A DNA stretch of 64,000 bases from Poseidonocella pacifica (lineage in GTDB: Bacteria; Pseudomonadota; Alphaproteobacteria; Rhodobacterales; Rhodobacteraceae): contig NZ_FOJU01000002.1 of NCBI RefSeq assembly GCF_900111875.1, positions 186,001 through 250,000 on the forward strand, written 5' to 3'. The notes beneath the pieces are model-generated. The model was not told where the DNA came from. It made no database searches and saw nothing but the letters and a program-made list of their open reading frames with translations. Of this stretch, positions 61,855-64,000 are shown piece by piece. The first letter of the stretch is position 1, and each line of letters begins with the position of its first letter. The translations under genes and the position numbers were made by a program.

Positions 61855-64000
61855 TTGCCGCCGAAGAAAGATTTGAAGCTTGAGCTGCCGCATGCCCTGG
61901 TTGAGGCCGTGAAGGATAAGCGAGTTGTTTTGGTATTTGGCGCAGGGTCGTCAAAAGAAAGCACAAATGAATTTGGAAGCACGCCACCAGATGGCAACCA
62001 AATGCGGGACAAACTGGCCAAAAAGTTCTTGGGTAAGAATAAAGACGAAAGAGACCTGCAAACTGTTTCGGAGATCGCAATTTCAAGTGGCGCGGGGCAA
62101 CCTCAAGTCTTTGAAGAAATTGCAAAAATGCTGTATGGATTCAAATCTTCTGCTGCGCATAGGTCAATTTCACAGTTCATGTGGCGCGGGATCGCTACTA
62201 CCAATTATGATAAACTGATTGAACTCGGGTATTCTGACAGTCCAGATAGTAAACAAGTGTGCTTGCCGTTCGTAAAAGATCTTGAACCATACGATGATCG
62301 TTTAGATGCCGAGCAAAATCCCGTTGCACTACTCAAGTTGCATGGGTGCATAGACCACCGGTTGGACCGAGAAATACCTCTAGTGCTCTCACACGCTCAC
62401 TATCATCGCCTTTCAGATAACCGCAAACTGCTAATGCAAAGATTACAAGGCTGGGCACAAAATTCGGTTCTAGTCTTCATAGGTTACAAACTTGCCGACA
62501 GTCATGTTCGGGCTTTGGTCTACGATATTGATCCCAAAAATCGCCCGCAGTGGTTTATGGTAACCCCGGGAGCGGACGAATTCGACATCAAAGATTGGGC
62601 AACTAGGGGCGTAGATGTAATACCCGCAACCTTCGGTGAATTTGCGAATGCACTCGAACGCCAGATCGATCCACTCTTCAGATCACTTTCAGCATTAACT
62701 TCTCAGGGTGATCAACCCTACCAAAAACACTTCCGAACAGATGACAAAGGCTCCGACTTTTTTCGCCAGTCTATTGTGGATGACTTAGAATATGTCTCTT
62801 CGGGTATACCGTTTGATGAGGTCGAACCAAAAAAGTTTTATTCCGGCTTCGATCACGGCTGGTGCGGGATTGTCAGGCAGTTGGACTTTCGTCGCATAGC
62901 TTCGGAGCGAATGCTCTACACGGCTTTAGCCGTCGAGAAAGACGAGCTGCTAAAGTTTGTTCTCCTCCAAGGCTCCGCAGGTGCCGGAAAAACGATTGCC
63001 CTCAAACGAGCGGCTTACGATGCGGCCACCGCGCTCGACGAAATGGTCTTTTGGCTGTCGTCAAATGGTAGCCCAAGGCCGGAGTTCTTTTCAGAATTGT
63101 TTAGCTTGACCGGAAAACGAGCCATTTTATTTGTTGACCAGATTTCATTGCACTCTGAAAAAATTCGGAGGTTGCTAGAGAGTGCTTCTTCTACGGGCAT
63201 CCCACTCACAATCATTGCGGCAGACCGGGAAGCAGACTGGGGAAGCTACTGCAACGAATTAGAAGCAGAATTCCCCCCAGAAATTTTCAGCTTGCGCGGT
63301 TTGTCGGAGACAGAAGCAGAGGATCTTGTCGAACTGCTTTCTCGACACAAATGTCTAGGAATGCTGAAAGACAAAGAAAAAGGCGAGCAGGTCGCTGCAT
63401 TTTTGGATGCGGATCGGTCCGATCGTCAGCTACTTGTGGCGCTTCATGAACTCACACTTGGCAAACCTTTTGAAAACATCATTCTCGAAGAATACCAGCG
63501 GGTTTTGCCCGCTGCCGCGCAGCGTCTCTATCTAGACATTTCGACCATGCATCAGTTTGGAGTTACCGCACGTGCTGGTGCAATCTCAAGGATAAGTGGA
63601 GTTCGATTTGAAGAATTCGAGAGTGATTTTTTCGAACCACTTCGAGACATTGTCAAGGTTACAACGAATAAAGGAACGGGTGACCGTGGATACCAGTGCC
63701 GCCATTCTAGGGTGGCTCAGATTGTTTTTGGTGTCGCTTGCGAAACCGATGAAGCAAAGGCAAGTCAGCTCAGTCGAGTAATCTCGGGCCTTGACGCTGG
63801 TTTCTCCTCTGATGCCCGAATAATAGAGGGCGTTTGTCGTGGTCGAGATATTGCTAATCAATTTACATCGATTGTTCCAGCGCGTCGGATATTTGAGATG
63901 GCATGCGAGACGTCGCCAAACTCTGCATTCCTTTTCCAGCAAGCAGCTATTCTAGAATATTCTCATCGACATGGTTCGCTCGTTGCTGCCGAGGCTCTGG
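61855..64000 (+). CDS. SIR2-domain / P-loop (STAND-like) NTPase defence-type protein, 3' end outside window
   Basis: 715 residues are visible and the frame is open at the right edge. The start is a TTG at 61855 with AAGGA 7 bases upstream. Residues 20-235 form a SIR2_2-type domain: VLVFGAGSS (NAD loop, 25-33), ATTNYDK with Asn117, LLKLHGC with His163, and VFIGYKLADSHV. After a linker comes a P-loop NTPase: Walker A GSAGAGKT at 373-380 and Walker B RAILFVDQ with Asp428. The C-terminal sensor part is cut off. Anti-phage SIR2-STAND proteins (for example Avs5) use NTPase sensing to trigger NAD depletion. The gene is clearly more AT-rich than its neighbours, a sign of transfer. Confidence 0.88.
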   Translation, partial: MPPKKDLKLELPHALVEAVKDKRVVLVFGAGSSKESTNEFGSTPPDGNQMRDKLAKKFLGKNKDERDLQTVSEIAISSGAGQPQVFEEIAKMLYGFKSSAAHRSISQFMWRGIATTNYDKLIELGYSDSPDSKQVCLPFVKDLEPYDDRLDAEQNPVALLKLHGCIDHRLDREIPLVLSHAHYHRLSDNRKLLMQRLQGWAQNSVLVFIGYKLADSHVRALVYDIDPKNRPQWFMVTPGADEFDIKDWATRGVDVIPATFGEFANALERQIDPLFRSLSALTSQGDQPYQKHFRTDDKGSDFFRQSIVDDLEYVSSGIPFDEVEPKKFYSGFDHGWCGIVRQLDFRRIASERMLYTALAVEKDELLKFVLLQGSAGAGKTIALKRAAYDAATALDEMVFWLSSNGSPRPEFFSELFSLTGKRAILFVDQISLHSEKIRRLLESASSTGIPLTIIAADREADWGSYCNELEAEFPPEIFSLRGLSETEAEDLVELLSRHKCLGMLKDKEKGEQVAAFLDADRSDRQLLVALHELTLGKPFENIILEEYQRVLPAAAQRLYLDISTMHQFGVTARAGAISRISGVRFEEFESDFFEPLRDIVKVTTNKGTGDRGYQCRHSRVAQIVFGVACETDEAKASQLSRVISGLDAGFSSDARIIEGVCRGRDIANQFTSIVPARRIFEMACETSPNSAFLFQQAAILEYSHRHGSLVAAEAL

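Noticed and set aside
1-64000. CRISPR arrays, rRNA genes and insertion sequences
   Set aside because: No regularly spaced repeats with unique spacers, no rRNA-like segment, and no transposase frame with terminal inverted repeats were found on reading the window.

Overview
The window looks like the chromosome of a marine-type alphaproteobacterium of the Rhodobacteraceae (Roseobacter group). This rests on the high-GC codon use, the short proline-tRNA ligase without an editing insert, the DUF1523, zf-CHCC, IalB and ALDH16-type proteins, and a ROSE-type leader on the small heat-shock gene. The placement is inferred from gene content; no 16S rRNA gene is present.

Bases 1 to about 57,400 are ordinary core genome. 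In order they hold: an ABC-2 permease tail and a glycosyltransferase-like gene; argD-argF; gnd; gatC-gatA; a lipoprotein, an amidase and a lytic transglycosylase (cell wall turnover); dapA; an S58 peptidase; proS, a 50-residue membrane protein, lolC/E and lolD; DUF1523 and a glycosyltransferase; deoC with a two-domain ALDH16-type dehydrogenase; a secreted phytase-like protein; DUF1127; hsp20 behind a candidate sigma-32 promoter and RNA thermometer; glcDEF (glycolate oxidase); DUF599; a MoxR/DUF58/BatA-DUF4159/VWA cluster; DUF1285 and a hydroxypyruvate-isomerase-like gene; a zinc-type CDF exporter; an acyltransferase broken by two in-frame TGA codons; polA; a zf-CHCC protein coupled to a Tat-type thioredoxin-fold protein with a probable CTG start; an orphan ABC ATPase; a degenerate sulfotransferase-like gene; rlmN; ialB with a DapA paralogue; asparaginase; serB; tRNA-Ser(GGA); an RND efflux pair; and creatinase.

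From about 57,400 to the right edge the window enters a mobile element. A large serine recombinase (minus strand) is coupled to a 60-residue upstream ORF, and this gene pair is flanked by two nearly identical palindromes. Then come small ORFs, a PemK/MazF-like gene coupled to a gene of unknown function, and about 1 kb without recognisable genes that carries direct repeats and nested hairpins. Last is a visibly more AT-rich gene, cut by the window edge, that joins a SIR2 NADase-type domain to a P-loop (STAND-like) NTPase. This architecture is that of an anti-phage sensor-effector and is the best candidate for an uncharacterised system here.

The most unusual regulatory signal outside the island is an array of 7-mers GTATGAC at exact 11-bp spacing, followed by inverted copies, between the S58 peptidase gene and proS.
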